A stretch of 64,000 nucleotides of DNA from Methylorubrum populi (GTDB lineage Bacteria > Pseudomonadota > Alphaproteobacteria > Rhizobiales > Beijerinckiaceae): assembly GCF_002355515.1 (NCBI RefSeq), contig NZ_AP014809.1:3558501-3622500 (forward strand), read 5' to 3'. Below, piece after piece: positions 43,421 through 53,600 of this stretch. A program made the position numbers and the translations under genes. The first letter of the stretch is position 1; each line of letters starts with the position of its first letter. The notes beneath the pieces are model-generated. The model was given only the letters and a program-made list of their open reading frames with translations, was not told the DNA's origin and did no database searches.

Positions 43421-44005
43421 ATGCGCGTCCTGCTGGTCCACTGCCATCCCAACCCCGACAGCTTCAACGCCGCCCTGCGCAATGCGGCCGTCGCGGCGCT
43501 CGAAGCGGCGGGCCACGCGGTTGAGAGCCTCGATCTCTACGGCGAGAATTTCGACCCGCGCCTGAGCTCGCGGGAGCGCGGCGCGTATTACGACGAGGAG
43601 GCCGAGCGGCCGGACATCGCCGGCCATATCGCAGCCCTGCGCCGGGCCGAGGCGCTGGTTCTCGTCTACCCGACCTGGTGGTTCGGGTTGCCGGCCATGC
43701 TGAAGGGCTGGTTCGACCGGGTCTGGCTGCCCGGTGTCGCCTTCGCGCTGGGCGGAGCCAAGGTTCTGCAGCCGCGCCTGACCAACATCCGCAGGATCGC
43801 GGTGGTGACGACCTACGGCTCGCCGCGCTGGCTGCTCTGGCTCGTCGGCTGGCCCGATTGGCGGCTGTTCCGCTTCGGCATCCGCCCGCTCTGCGCGCCG
43901 CGCTGCCGGCTCGATTGGATCGCGCTGACCGGCATGGACGGCGTCTCGGAACCCGCGCGGGCCCGCTTCGTCGAGCGGGTCCGCAAGCAGCTTGCGGCGC
44001 TCTGA
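43421..44005 (+). CDS. NAD(P)H:quinone reductase-like flavoprotein
   Basis: A 194-residue flavodoxin-like protein of the NQO1/KefF/MdaB family. The FAD/FMN loop HCHPNPDSFNAALRNAAV, the LVYPTWWFGLPAMLKGWFDR block (typical of these two-electron quinone reductases) and GVAFALGGAKVLQPRL are present. It reduces quinones or related compounds with NAD(P)H; the partner is unknown. Starts eight bases after the transglycosylase stop, so the two may share a transcript. Confidence 0.86.
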   Translation: MRVLLVHCHPNPDSFNAALRNAAVAALEAAGHAVESLDLYGENFDPRLSSRERGAYYDEEAERPDIAGHIAALRRAEALVLVYPTWWFGLPAMLKGWFDRVWLPGVAFALGGAKVLQPRLTNIRRIAVVTTYGSPRWLLWLVGWPDWRLFRFGIRPLCAPRCRLDWIALTGMDGVSEPARARFVERVRKQLAAL

Positions 44006-44011
44006 GCAGCG

Positions 44012-44407
44012 TCAGACCGACGGAAAGCGCTCGAAGCTCGGTAGCTCGTGCGCCTGCTCCATCCAGGCGATGCGCTCGGCCACTTGGATATGCGCCTGAG
44101 GCGGCAGGGCCTCCGGCGTATCGAGCGTGCCGGTCTGCACGTCGATCATGCCCGGCAGCATCTGCTCGTTGACGTAGAACAGGCTCGTGCCGCAGCGCCC
44201 GCAGAAATGCCGCCGCCCGTGTTCGGAGGAGGCGTAGACCGTGGGCTGTCCCGAGATCGTCACGTCTCCGGCGGGCACCATCGCCCAGCCCACCATCGGC
44301 GCACCCGAATGGCGCCGGCAATCCGTGCAGTGGCAGAGCGCGTTGTGAATCACCTCCGAGGTCATCGCGTAGGTGATGGCGCCGCAGTGACAACGTCCCT
44401 TGAGCAT
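44012..44407 (-). CDS. GFA/CENP-V family zinc protein
   Basis: A 131-residue GFA-domain protein with the zinc motifs GRCHCGAITYAMTS, LCHCTDCRRHSGAP and FCGRCGTSLFY. Named for glutathione-dependent formaldehyde-activating enzyme (Gfa), but most members are not formaldehyde enzymes. In a methylotroph-like setting a link with formaldehyde is tempting but not supported by more than the name. It is convergent with the quinone-reductase gene, seven bases apart. Confidence 0.9.
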   Translation of the reverse strand: MLKGRCHCGAITYAMTSEVIHNALCHCTDCRRHSGAPMVGWAMVPAGDVTISGQPTVYASSEHGRRHFCGRCGTSLFYVNEQMLPGMIDVQTGTLDTPEALPPQAHIQVAERIAWMEQAHELPSFERFPSV

Positions 44408-44489
44408 GTCGCTTCCCCCCCCGACTTCCGAAGCGTCGCCGCGATGCGCCGGAGGATAGAGCTCGGAAACGATCCCTGAAAGCGAGAAA

Positions 44490-44518
44490 CCGCGGCAGCC
44501 CGTTTCAGGCTGCCGCGG
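44490..44518 (-). terminator. Terminator after dctA
   Basis: Perfect 11-bp stem CCGCGGCAGCC (44490-44500) with GGCTGCCGCGG (44508-44518), seven-base loop. On the minus strand it is followed by TTTCTCGCTTTC, a weak T-run, and lies 49 bp past the dctA stop at 44567. Confidence 0.75.
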
Positions 44519-44566
44519 CTCCCATACCGGACGGAGGACGCAGGACGGTGCGCCCTCCTGCCCGGA

Positions 44567-45904
44567 TCACTCGGCCGGCTGCAGAGCCGGGGCCACCTCG
44601 GCGGCCGGCTCGCCACTCAGCGCGGCGTGGAGCTTGGCCTCGTCGACCTCACCCTCCCAGCGGGCGACGACGATGCAGGCCACCGCGTTGCCGATGAAGT
44701 TGGTGAGCGCGCGGCATTCCGACATGAAGCGGTCGATTCCGAGGATCAGCGCCATGCCGACGACCGGCACGGAGGGAACGACGGCGAGGGTCGCGGCCAG
44801 GGTGATGAAGCCCGAGCCGGTCACGCCCGCCGCGCCCTTCGAGGAGAGCATCGCGACCAGCAGCAGCAGGACCTGCTCGCCGAAGGTGATCGGGGTGTCG
44901 GTGGCCTGCGCGATGAACAGCGCCGCCATCGTCATGTAGATGTTGGTGCCGTCGAGGTTGAACGAGTAGCCGGTGGGGACGACGAGGCCGACCACGGGGC
45001 GCGAGCAGCCGGCGCGCTCCATCTTCTCGATCAGCGAGGGCAGCGCCGATTCCGAGGACGACGTGCCGAGCACGAGCATCAGCTCCTCCTTGATGTAGCG
45101 GATGAGCTTGAGGATCGAGAAGCCGTTGTATCGGGCGACCGCACCGAGCACGCCGAGCACGAAGATCGCCGAGGTCAGGTAGAAGGCGCCGACGAGGTAG
45201 GCGAGGTTGGCGAGCGAGGAGATGCCGTACTTGCCGATGGTGAAGGCCATCGCGCCGAAGGCGCCGATGGGAGCGACCTTCATGATGATGTTGACGACGC
45301 CGAAAACGGCTTCCGACAGCACCTTGATGATGTCGAGCACCGGCTTGCCGCGGTCGCCGAGGAAGGCGAGGCCGAAGCCGAACAGCACCGAGAAGAACAG
45401 CACCTGCAGGATCTCACCGCCCGCGAACGCACCGACCGCGGTGGTCGGGATGATGTTCATCAGGAAGTCGGCGATGTTCTGCTCCTTGGCCTTGCCGGCG
45501 TAGGTCGCGACCGCCTTCGGATCGAGCGAGTTCGGGTCGATGTGCAGGCCGTGGCCGGGCTGGAGCACGTTGGCGACGATCAGGCCGACGATCAGCGCGA
45601 GCGTCGAGAAGGTGAGGAAGTAGGCGAGCGCCTTGCCGCCGACGCGACCGACCTTCTCGAGGTTCGTCATGCCGGCGATGCCGGAGACCACGGTGAGGAA
45701 GATCACCGGCGCGATGATCATCTTCACGAGCTTGATGAAGGCGTCGCCGAGCGGCTTCATGTCGGCGCCGAGCTTCGGGTAGAAATGCCCGAGCGTGATG
45801 CCGATCGCGACGGCGACGAGCACTTGGAAGTACAGCGTACGGTAGATGGGTTTGGGGGCGGGCGGCGCGTGGGGCGCGGTCAGCGGAGACGGTACGGCGG
45901 CCAT
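44567..45904 (-). CDS. dctA: C4-dicarboxylate:cation symporter DctA
   Basis: A 445-residue dicarboxylate/amino-acid:cation symporter importing succinate, malate and fumarate. Eight membrane helices with the family motifs [40 protein letters not shown] (NMDGT-type) and [23 protein letters not shown] 45904 is the start (MAAVPSPL); the frame is open for 54 further upstream codons, but they show no transporter similarity. Control: a near-consensus sigma-54 site and an upstream palindrome lie in the 311-bp region before it, and dctB-dctD are divergent. Confidence 0.96.
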   Translation of the reverse strand: MAAVPSPLTAPHAPPAPKPIYRTLYFQVLVAVAIGITLGHFYPKLGADMKPLGDAFIKLVKMIIAPVIFLTVVSGIAGMTNLEKVGRVGGKALAYFLTFSTLALIVGLIVANVLQPGHGLHIDPNSLDPKAVATYAGKAKEQNIADFLMNIIPTTAVGAFAGGEILQVLFFSVLFGFGLAFLGDRGKPVLDIIKVLSEAVFGVVNIIMKVAPIGAFGAMAFTIGKYGISSLANLAYLVGAFYLTSAIFVLGVLGAVARYNGFSILKLIRYIKEELMLVLGTSSSESALPSLIEKMERAGCSRPVVGLVVPTGYSFNLDGTNIYMTMAALFIAQATDTPITFGEQVLLLLVAMLSSKGAAGVTGSGFITLAATLAVVPSVPVVGMALILGIDRFMSECRALTNFIGNAVACIVVARWEGEVDEAKLHAALSGEPAAEVAPALQPAE

Positions 45905-46055
45905 GGGCGTTTCTCCCTGTCGAAGCGATGGTGGGCTCGTCGGATCGGTTGGCCGAAGCTCCGTCAGGAGGACCCGGGCGCCGTCCGCTCTTGTTTTTGG
46001 CCTCTCGGCACACAGCTCTGCAGTTTGCTCATGGCTGCGTTTCGACGGGGGAATG

Positions 46056-46070
46056 GCAACCGGCATGCCA
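46056..46070 (-). promoter_or_regulatory. Sigma-54 (-24/-12) promoter for dctA
   Basis: Minus strand: TGGCAT (46070-46065), GCCGG, TTGC (46059-46056); one mismatch to the TGGCAC-N5-TTGC consensus. Transcription would begin near 46044, giving a leader of about 140 bases. DctA is the classical target of sigma-54 with DctD, whose gene is next door. Confidence 0.8.
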
Positions 46071-46150
46071 GTTCGAAAGTGCCGGTAACTTTTCGTTAAA
46101 GTCTTGAAATGAATGATATTTCCAGATCACTCGCAGATCGCGGATCCCCG

Positions 46151-46173
46151 CTTGTTGCGGTAATCCGCACAAG
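46151..46173. promoter_or_regulatory. Candidate DctD upstream activator site
   Basis: CTTGTTGCGGTAATCCGCAC plus AAG forms an imperfect palindrome (CTTGT-T-GCGG against CCGCACAAG) about 80 bp upstream of the sigma-54 -24 element. A weaker, related sequence (CCGCATTCCGGAGTTTCGCA) follows from 46182. Tandem DctD sites upstream of dctA are known in rhizobia; this pair fits that spacing. Confidence 0.6.
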
Positions 46174-46215
46174 TGGCTCCACCGCATTCCGGAGTTTCGC
46201 ACTGGGCTCTGCGGC

Positions 46216-48084
46216 GTGATCGTTCCGACCTCACCCACCGCGAACGACTACCGGCGCGCGCTCGCCGTCGTGGCGGGACTCGCCGTCCTCGTCCTGGCGG
46301 GCTGGCTCGGCGGACGGGTGGCGGAACGGTGGGCGCTCATCGATCTGCGCCGTTCAGCCGTCTCGGCCCTCGGATTGCAGGTGGCCGCATTCGGGGCCGA
46401 GATGCAGACGCAGAGTTCTCTGCCGCTCGCGCTCGCCGCGGATCCCGAGATCGCCCGCGTCGTGGCCCCGGCGCCGGAGCCCGCACTCGTCGCGGAGGTG
46501 AACGGACGCCTCGCCCAGATCGCCGAGGCCACGGGCGCCACCGTGATCTACGTGGTCGGGTCCGACGGGGTGACGGTCGCCGCCAGCAACGCGGCGGCGG
46601 AGAAGAGCTTCGTCGGCCGCGACTACGGCTTCCGGCCCTATTTCCGGGAAGCGATGACGACCGGTTCCGGCTCACAATTCGCGCTCGGAACGGTCAGCGG
46701 CCGGCCGGGCTACTACCTCGCCCGCCGGCTGCCCCGCGCGGCCGGGGTCGTCGTCGTCAAAATCGAGTTCGACGCCATCGAGGCGACGTGGCGGGCGAGC
46801 CGCGAGAGCGTGTTCGTCACCGATCCCCGCGGCATCGTGCTGGTGGCGAGCGAGACCAACTGGCGCTTCAAGGCCCTGCGCAGCGTCGATGAGGCCGAGC
46901 GCAGGCGCATCCGCGAGACGCTCGAATTCGGCGAGGCGCCGCTCTCGCCCCTGCCGGTCTACGCGACGTCGGAGGCCGGCGATCTCGTGCGGGTCGGCGG
47001 GGGGGCGAGACCCGCCTGGCCCGCGCTGATGCTCGACGCCCCGATCCCCGGCACCGCGTGGCGCCTCCATACCCTGACTCCCATCGCGGCCGCGGTCCAG
47101 CGCGAACGGGCGCAGGGCCGCGCCATCGCCCTGCTGACGACCGGACTCGCCTGGGCCGGCCTCGCCACGCTGATCGGACGTCGGCGCCGGATGCGGGTCC
47201 AGCTGGCCGAGGCCGCCACCCGGCACGAGGAACTGGAGGCCCGAGTGGCCGAGCGCACCCAGGCGCTCAGCGAGGCCAACCGGCAGCTTCTCGCCGAGAT
47301 CGAGGAGCGCCGGCGCGCTCAGGCCGAGCGCGAGCGCCTGGGTCGCGAACTGGCCCAGGCCGGGCGGCTGGCCGCTCTCGGCCAGTTCGCCGCCAGCATG
47401 GCACACGAGATCAACCAGCCGCTCGCGGCGATCCGCTCCTACGCCGACAACACCGCGATCCTCGTGCGCCGCGGGCGCGTCGAGGACGCGGCGGAGAATG
47501 TCGGGGCGATCGGCCGGTTGACCGAGCGCATCGGAACCCTGACGCGCCAGCTGAAGGGCTTTGCCCGCCGCGCCTCCGGGCGGCGGGAGCCGGTGCGTCT
47601 CGCCGAGATCTTTCGCGGAAGCCTCGAAGTCATTTCCTGGCGCGCGGCGCAGAGCGGCATCGCCCTCGACGTGGCGTCCCCCGCACCGGATCTCGCCGTG
47701 CTCGGCGACGGGCCGCGCCTGGAACAGGTCGTTGTCAATCTCCTGCAGAACGCCCTCGACGCCGTGGCCGAGCGGCCCGATCCGCGGATCGCCGTGCGGG
47801 TCGAGGTGGCGGAAGACCGGATCGCCGTCGAGGTCGCCGATAACGGACCGGGCATTCCGGAAGCCGTCCGCGCGCAGGTCTTCGACCCCTTCTTCACCAC
47901 GAAATCCGAAGGACTCGGACTCGGTCTGGCGATCTGCCGCGGCATCGTCGAGGAATGCGGCGGCACGCTCGGCCTGCGCTCGGGCGCCGAGGGCACCACC
48001 TTCCGGATGGAGCTGGCACGCGCCGTCGCCCCGTCGGAAGAGGCGCAGGACAGCAAGTCGATCGGAAGCCTGGAGGCCATATGA
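46216..48084 (+). CDS. dctB: C4-dicarboxylate sensor histidine kinase DctB
   Basis: A 622-residue membrane kinase. Two membrane helices (about residues 15-37 and 298-320) bracket a periplasmic sensor of the double-PAS/Cache type. Then a coiled coil (RHEELEARVAERTQALSEAN) leads to the H box with the phospho-histidine (SMAHEINQPLAAIRSYADN), the N box (VVNLLQNALDAV) and G boxes (VADNGPGIPEAVRAQVFDPF, EGLGLGLAICRGIVEECGG). It phosphorylates DctD in response to C4 acids. GTG start at 46216; its stop overlaps dctD by four bases. Confidence 0.93.
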   Translation: MIVPTSPTANDYRRALAVVAGLAVLVLAGWLGGRVAERWALIDLRRSAVSALGLQVAAFGAEMQTQSSLPLALAADPEIARVVAPAPEPALVAEVNGRLAQIAEATGATVIYVVGSDGVTVAASNAAAEKSFVGRDYGFRPYFREAMTTGSGSQFALGTVSGRPGYYLARRLPRAAGVVVVKIEFDAIEATWRASRESVFVTDPRGIVLVASETNWRFKALRSVDEAERRRIRETLEFGEAPLSPLPVYATSEAGDLVRVGGGARPAWPALMLDAPIPGTAWRLHTLTPIAAAVQRERAQGRAIALLTTGLAWAGLATLIGRRRRMRVQLAEAATRHEELEARVAERTQALSEANRQLLAEIEERRRAQAERERLGRELAQAGRLAALGQFAASMAHEINQPLAAIRSYADNTAILVRRGRVEDAAENVGAIGRLTERIGTLTRQLKGFARRASGRREPVRLAEIFRGSLEVISWRAAQSGIALDVASPAPDLAVLGDGPRLEQVVVNLLQNALDAVAERPDPRIAVRVEVAEDRIAVEVADNGPGIPEAVRAQVFDPFFTTKSEGLGLGLAICRGIVEECGGTLGLRSGAEGTTFRMELARAVAPSEEAQDSKSIGSLEAI

Positions 48085-49433
48085 GCAGCGAGCCGGAGGG
48101 CGCGGGCGAACGGATCGTCTTCATCGACGACGAGGAGGATGTGCGGCGCGCCAACCGGCAGAGCCTCGAACTCGACGGCTTCCGGGTCGAGACCTTCGAG
48201 GCGGCCGAGCCGGCCCTGGCGGCGATCCGGGCCGAGCCGCCGGGCGTGGTCGTCACCGATGTGCGCCTGCCGGGCATCGACGGACGCGCCCTGTTCGATC
48301 GGATCCGGGCGGTCGACGCGGATCTGCCGGTGATCCTCATCACCGGCCACGGCGACATCTCGATGGCGGTCGCGGCGATCCGCGCGGGCGCCTACGACTT
48401 CCTCGCCAAGCCCTATCCGGCCGAGGCGCTGATGGGCTCGGTCCGGCGCGCCCTCGACCATCGCCGACTGGTTCTGGAGAACCGCCGGCTCCATGCCCGG
48501 CTCGACGCGGCGGTCGAGGAGGATCCGGCCTTCCTCGGCATCTCGCCGCAGATCGTGTCCCTGCGCCGCCTGGTGCGCGACGTCGCGGGTGCCGATGTCG
48601 ACGTGCTCGTGCTCGGCGAGACGGGCTCAGGCAAGGAGGTGGTGGCGAACGCCCTGCACCGCTGGAGCCGGCGCGCCTCCAAGAACTTCGTCGCCATGAA
48701 TTGCGGCGCGCTGCCCGACAGCGTGGTGGAGAGCGAGCTGTTCGGCCACGAGGCCGGCGCCTTCACGGGGGCGCTCAAGCGCCGGGTCGGGCGCATCGAG
48801 CACGCGCAGGGCGGCACGCTCTTCCTCGACGAGATCGAGAGCATGCCGCTGGCGTTGCAGGTGAAGCTGTTGCGGGTGCTGCAGGAGCGGGTGGTCGAGC
48901 CGCTGGGCACCAATGAGCGCCGACCGGTCGATATGCGGGTGGTCTCGGCCACCAAGGTCGATCTCGGCCAGGAGGCCGCCGCCGGCACCTTCCGCGACGA
49001 CCTCTACCATCGGCTCAACGTCGTCACGGTCGCGATCCCGCCGCTGCGCGAGCGGCGCGAGGACATCGTCCTGCTGTTCCAGCACTTCCTGGCCCGCGCC
49101 GCCGCCCGGTTCGGGCGCGAGGCGCCCAAGGTGACGGCGGCGATGCGCGACCATCTCCTGCGCCATTCCTGGCCGGGCAACGTGCGCGAACTCGACCACT
49201 TCGCCGAGCGTTGCGCGCTGGGCCTGACCGGACAGGCCATCCCGGAGGCCTCCCCGGCGCCGGCGCTGAGCCTGTCCGAGCAGGTCGAACGCTTCGAGCG
49301 CGGTCTGATCCGCGAGGAGCTGATCATGGCCGGCGGCGACGTGCGGGTGGCGGCCGAGTCTCTCGGCGTGCCCCGCAAGACCCTCTACGACAAGATCGCC
49401 CGCTACGGTCTCGCGCCCACCGATTTCCGCTGA
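48081..49433 (+). CDS. dctD: Sigma-54-dependent response regulator DctD
   Basis: A 450-residue NtrC-class activator. The receiver domain (residues about 10-125) has its phospho-aspartate in VVVTDVRLPGIDGRALFD. The AAA+ domain has Walker A LGETGSGKEVVANAL, the sigma-54-contacting GAFTGA in FGHEAGAFTGAL, and LFLDEIESMPLALQVKLL; the C-terminal helix-turn-helix is GDVRVAAESLGVPRKTLYDK. ATG 48081 overlaps the dctB stop (ATGA). It should activate dctA through the sites described above. Confidence 0.95.
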   Translation: MSSEPEGAGERIVFIDDEEDVRRANRQSLELDGFRVETFEAAEPALAAIRAEPPGVVVTDVRLPGIDGRALFDRIRAVDADLPVILITGHGDISMAVAAIRAGAYDFLAKPYPAEALMGSVRRALDHRRLVLENRRLHARLDAAVEEDPAFLGISPQIVSLRRLVRDVAGADVDVLVLGETGSGKEVVANALHRWSRRASKNFVAMNCGALPDSVVESELFGHEAGAFTGALKRRVGRIEHAQGGTLFLDEIESMPLALQVKLLRVLQERVVEPLGTNERRPVDMRVVSATKVDLGQEAAAGTFRDDLYHRLNVVTVAIPPLRERREDIVLLFQHFLARAAARFGREAPKVTAAMRDHLLRHSWPGNVRELDHFAERCALGLTGQAIPEASPAPALSLSEQVERFERGLIREELIMAGGDVRVAAESLGVPRKTLYDKIARYGLAPTDFR

Positions 49434-49444
49434 CCGCGACGCCC

Positions 49445-50509
49445 TCAGGCGACCGCGGCTTTCGGCGTCGGGCAGACGCGGTCGTGGCCGGTCCGCTTGG
49501 CCTCGTAGAGCGCACGGTCGGCCCGCTCGATCACGTCGCGGGCCGCCTCGCCCGGCCGGCACTGCGCGACCCCGGCCGAGATCGTGACCTGGCCCACGAC
49601 GTCTCCGGTACCGCGCTTGACCAGCCGCTGGGCGCGCAGACGGCCGCATATCTCCTGGGCGAGCGCGACGCCGGCCCCGATGCCGGCCTCGCCGAGCACG
49701 ATCGCGAATTCCTCGCCGCCGTAGCGTGCCGCGAGATCGCGGTCCGTCGTCTTCTCCGACAGCAGCCGCCCGACGAGCCGAAGCACCTGATCGCCGAAGC
49801 GGTGCCCGTGCCGGTCGTTGAGCCCCTTGAAATGATCGATATCGAGCAGGATGAGCGAGAAGGTGCTGCCGCTATCCGCCCGGGTCCGCGTGACCGCCTC
49901 GCGCAGGAAGTGGTCGAAGGCCTTGCGGTTGGCGAGCCCGGTCAGGGCGTCGGTCGCCGCCGCACGACGCGCCTCGACGAGATCCCGGTGCAGCGCGGTG
50001 ATGTGGTCCGCCGAGGCCGAAAGCTGATCCTCGAGCAGCCGGTTGCGGGACTGCGCCGCTTCGGTCTCGCTGATGAGGGCGACGAGCGCCGTCATGAGTT
50101 CGTCGGCGGTCGGGCGTGCCACAAGCCGGCCCGACCAATGACTCAGGGTCTCGCCGTATCCGGCCAGGGCCTTGCGGCTGCCGGCGACGCGCTCCGCCAG
50201 CGCGCCCGCCGCCTCAGCCAGCCGGCCGGCCCCTTCGAGCACCGAGGCCTCGGTCGAGGTCCCGGCGATGCAGGTGTCGTAGAACGCGCTCGCCTGCTCC
50301 TCCGTCAGCGTTCCGCCGGGCGCGAAGCACGGCGCGAGGCGTTCCGTCAGCGGCGGGTTCTCGCCGCTGAAGAAGGTGTGCAGCAATTCGTAGTTGCGCG
50401 GGGAGGGCGGGAGTCCGTGCTGAGACAAGGCGTCCCAGGCGAGCCGCGCGGACGCCCGGGCGCGGCCGAGGCTCGAATCCGCCTGCTGCGGCACCTGCAC
50501 CGACATCAC
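49445..50509 (-). CDS. Diguanylate cyclase (GGDEF), no I-site
   Basis: A 354-residue cytoplasmic protein. The N-terminal 170 residues are helical without a named sensor domain; the GGDEF domain (about 180-345) has DALTGLANRKAFDHFLREAV, DIDHFKGLNDRHGHRFGDQV and the active-site YGGEEFAIVLGEAG, a functional GGEEF variant. The R-x-x-D product-inhibition motif expected just before it reads TDRD, so the arginine is lacking. It should make c-di-GMP without feedback inhibition. It is convergent with dctD, 11 bp apart. Confidence 0.9.
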   Translation of the reverse strand: MMSVQVPQQADSSLGRARASARLAWDALSQHGLPPSPRNYELLHTFFSGENPPLTERLAPCFAPGGTLTEEQASAFYDTCIAGTSTEASVLEGAGRLAEAAGALAERVAGSRKALAGYGETLSHWSGRLVARPTADELMTALVALISETEAAQSRNRLLEDQLSASADHITALHRDLVEARRAAATDALTGLANRKAFDHFLREAVTRTRADSGSTFSLILLDIDHFKGLNDRHGHRFGDQVLRLVGRLLSEKTTDRDLAARYGGEEFAIVLGEAGIGAGVALAQEICGRLRAQRLVKRGTGDVVGQVTISAGVAQCRPGEAARDVIERADRALYEAKRTGHDRVCPTPKAAVA

Positions 50510-50639
50510 GATCCCCAGTCCACGCCGTCACGACCGGGGGATTACCCGATTACTGTTAAGTTTCAGTCTTTCGTTCCGGCGCTCCGGCGATTTCAGACTT
50601 GCTGACCTTTCGCGGAGCGGCTCCGGCCGTACCCGCCGA

Positions 50640-53600
50640 TCAGGCCGCCGCCCGGCCCGCGATGAGAGCCCTTGCCGTAGCGGCGGGCATCGGGCGGCCG
50701 AGTAGGAAGCCCTGCGCTTCGGTGCAGCCCTTGCGCCGCACCCGCGACAGTTGTTCCTCCGTCTCAACCCCTTCGGCGGTGACGGCCATGCCGAGGCGCT
50801 CGCCCAGGCCCACCACGGCCCGAACCACCGCCGCCGCCTCCGGCTCGTCGATGTCGCGGATGAAGGCGCGATCGATCTTGATCTTGTCGAAGGGGAACCG
50901 GCACAGGTAGCTCAGGGACGAGTAGCCCGTGCCGAAATCGTCGAGCGCGATCCGCACGCCCATGGCGCGCAGGCGCCGCAGGCAGCCGATCACCGCGTCC
51001 GAATCCTGCATCAGCACGCTCTCGGTGATTTCGAGCTCCAGCCGTCCGGCGGGCAGACCCGAGGCGGCGAGCGCGCGCACGACGCTCTGTTCCAGCCCGG
51101 TCTCACGGAACTGCACCGCCGAGACGTTGACGGCGACCCGCAGATCGCCAGGCCACCCGGCCGCTTCGCGGCAGGCCTCGTGCAGGGCCCAGGCGCCGAG
51201 CTGCGCGATGAGTCCGGTCTCCTCCGCCAGTGGGATGAAGTCGCCCGGTGACACCGGCCCGTGCACCGGATGCTCCCAGCGCAGCAGCGCCTCGAATCCC
51301 CGCGGGCTGCGATCCGCGAGAGCGAAGATCGGCTGGTAGTGCAGCGCGAACCCGCCGGAGCGGATCGATTCGCGCATGTCGATCTCCAACAGCTTGCGGG
51401 TCGCGACCGCGAGATCCATGCCGCTCTCGTAGAACCGGAAGGTGTTTCGCCCCGAGTCCTTGGCGCGATAGAGGGCGATGTCGGCGTTCTTGAACAGGCT
51501 GTCGGCGTCGTCCCCGTGCCTCGGCCAGATTGCGACGCCGATGCTGGCCCCGACGGTGGTGGCGCGGCCGTCGAGATCAATCGGCTGTCCGACGGTTTCG
51601 ATCAGCCGCCGGGCGATCGCGGCGACGCGGCGGAGCTCGCCCCGACCCGGCATGATGATGGCGAACTCGTCACCGCCGAGCCGGGCGACCACGTCGCGCT
51701 CGCGCAGGACGTCGCGCAGGCGCCGGGCGACGATGCAGAGCAGGGCGTCGCCCGCCGGATGGCCGAACGTGTCGTTGACCGCCTTGAAGCGATCGAGGTC
51801 GCAGCACAACACGGCCACCCGGCCGTCGTTGCGCCGGGCCGCCGCGATCTCGCGGCTCAGCGTCTCCTGGAACAGCCGGCGGTTGGGAAGGCCCGTGAGC
51901 GCGTCGTGACGGGCCATGTGCTCGATCAGGGCCTGAGCGCGCTTGCGCTCGGTCGCGTCGGCGACGGTGCCCTCGATCCAGATTGGCCGACCCTCGGCGT
52001 CGCGCACGATCCAGGCCGTCTCCGCCACCCAGATGCGCTCGCCGCCCGCGTGGCGGCGAACCTCGGATACGAAATCCTCGACATGCCCCTCGCGGTCGAG
52101 ACATTTCATGAAGGCTGCGTGCCGGCTCGGTTCGACGTACCAATCGTGGCTGACGTCGCCGGCCGGCACGGAGAGGAAGGCCGACACGTCGCGGTAGCCG
52201 TGCAAGCGGGCGAGCGCCCGGTTGGCCTGGACGATGCCGCCGTCGAGGCGGGCGCGGTAGACGCCGATCACCGCGTTCTGGAACAGCGACTGATAACCGG
52301 CCTCGGCCGAGCGAAGGGCCGCCTCGTTGCGCCGACGCTCGGTGAGATCGGTGTAGGTGCAGACAAGACCGCCCGACGCGATCGGCGCGAGCCGCGTTTC
52401 GAGAATCCTGCCGTTGAGATGGGCGACCTCGTAGCTCTGGACGTCGAGCGGGAAGTCGCCCAGCTCGATCGCCTGCTGGACCCCGGTGCGCTCACACCTT
52501 GGCGTGCCGCTCCGGGCGAGGTGGTGCCGCACCGCTGAGAAGGACGCGCCCTCGTGCAGAACCTCCTGCGGCAGCTCGAGCAGGTCGCGGGCGCGCTGAT
52601 TATGAACCTGGACCCGCTTGTCGGGGCCGATCATCACGAGCCCCTGGTCCATCGCTTCGAGGGTGGCGCGCATCGCCTCGCCGGTCTCGCGCAGGCGTTG
52701 CTCGGAATGCGCCAATTCGGTCACGTCGAGGCAGACGCCGAAGATCGAGGCGAGCCGACCCGCGTCGTCGTACTCTCCGACCCCGTGCACGGCCACCACC
52801 CGAACCTCGCCATCGGGACGGAGGAGGCGGGAGCGGTGCTCGTAGCCCCCGCCCAGCGTCCGGGTTCGATCCGTGAGAGCGTCGTCGATGGCGGACCGGA
52901 CCCGTTCCAGGTCGTCCGGGTGATAGAAGCCGATATGGGTTTCGAGCGGGAGGGTCGCGAGAGGGGCGTTGCGCCCGAAGATGCGGGCGATCCCGTCGGA
53001 CCACACGATGGTGCGGGCGGCGACATCGATCCGCCAGTGACCGAAAGCGGCGATGTGCTCGGCCATGGCGTGGGCGGCCTCGGTCGCGCGCAGGCGCGCC
53101 TCCCATTCGACGAGCCGCGTCTCGGCCTGGCGACGCTCGGCCGCCTCGGCCTCCGCCGCGCGCCGGGCTTCGTCGAGCTGGAGATGGGCCTCTGCCACGA
53201 GCGCCAGTTCCCGCAGGGACTGCAGCCGATCCGGGAGCAGGTCGCTGCGCGGGACCCGGTCGATCAGGCAGAGGGTGCCGATGACACGACCCGAGGTCGA
53301 GCCGATCGCGACCCCTGCGTAGAAGCGGGCATGCGGGCTACCGACGACGAGCGGGCATTCGACGAAGCGCTCGTCCTGGATCAGGTCGGGCACGACGAGG
53401 GTCTGCCCCCGCTGCCGCCGGATCGTGTGGTTGCAGAAGGCGCTCTCGCGATCGACGCCGTCATCCTCGCAGCCGTACCGAGCACGGAAATGGAAGCGCT
53501 CGTCGTCCACCAGGGCGACCATCGCCATGGGAACTGCGAAGATTTCAGCGGCGGAACGGCACAGCCGGTCGAGGTGGATCTCCAGTTCGGCCTCGGACGG

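Noticed and set aside
44012..44407. GFA-family gene as a formaldehyde-detoxification enzyme
   Set aside because: The family name reflects one member; the sequence shows only the zinc motifs, so the specific function was not assigned.
44627..46099. 490-codon plus-strand frame across dctA
   Set aside because: Antisense of DctA with low-complexity charged translation; no support.
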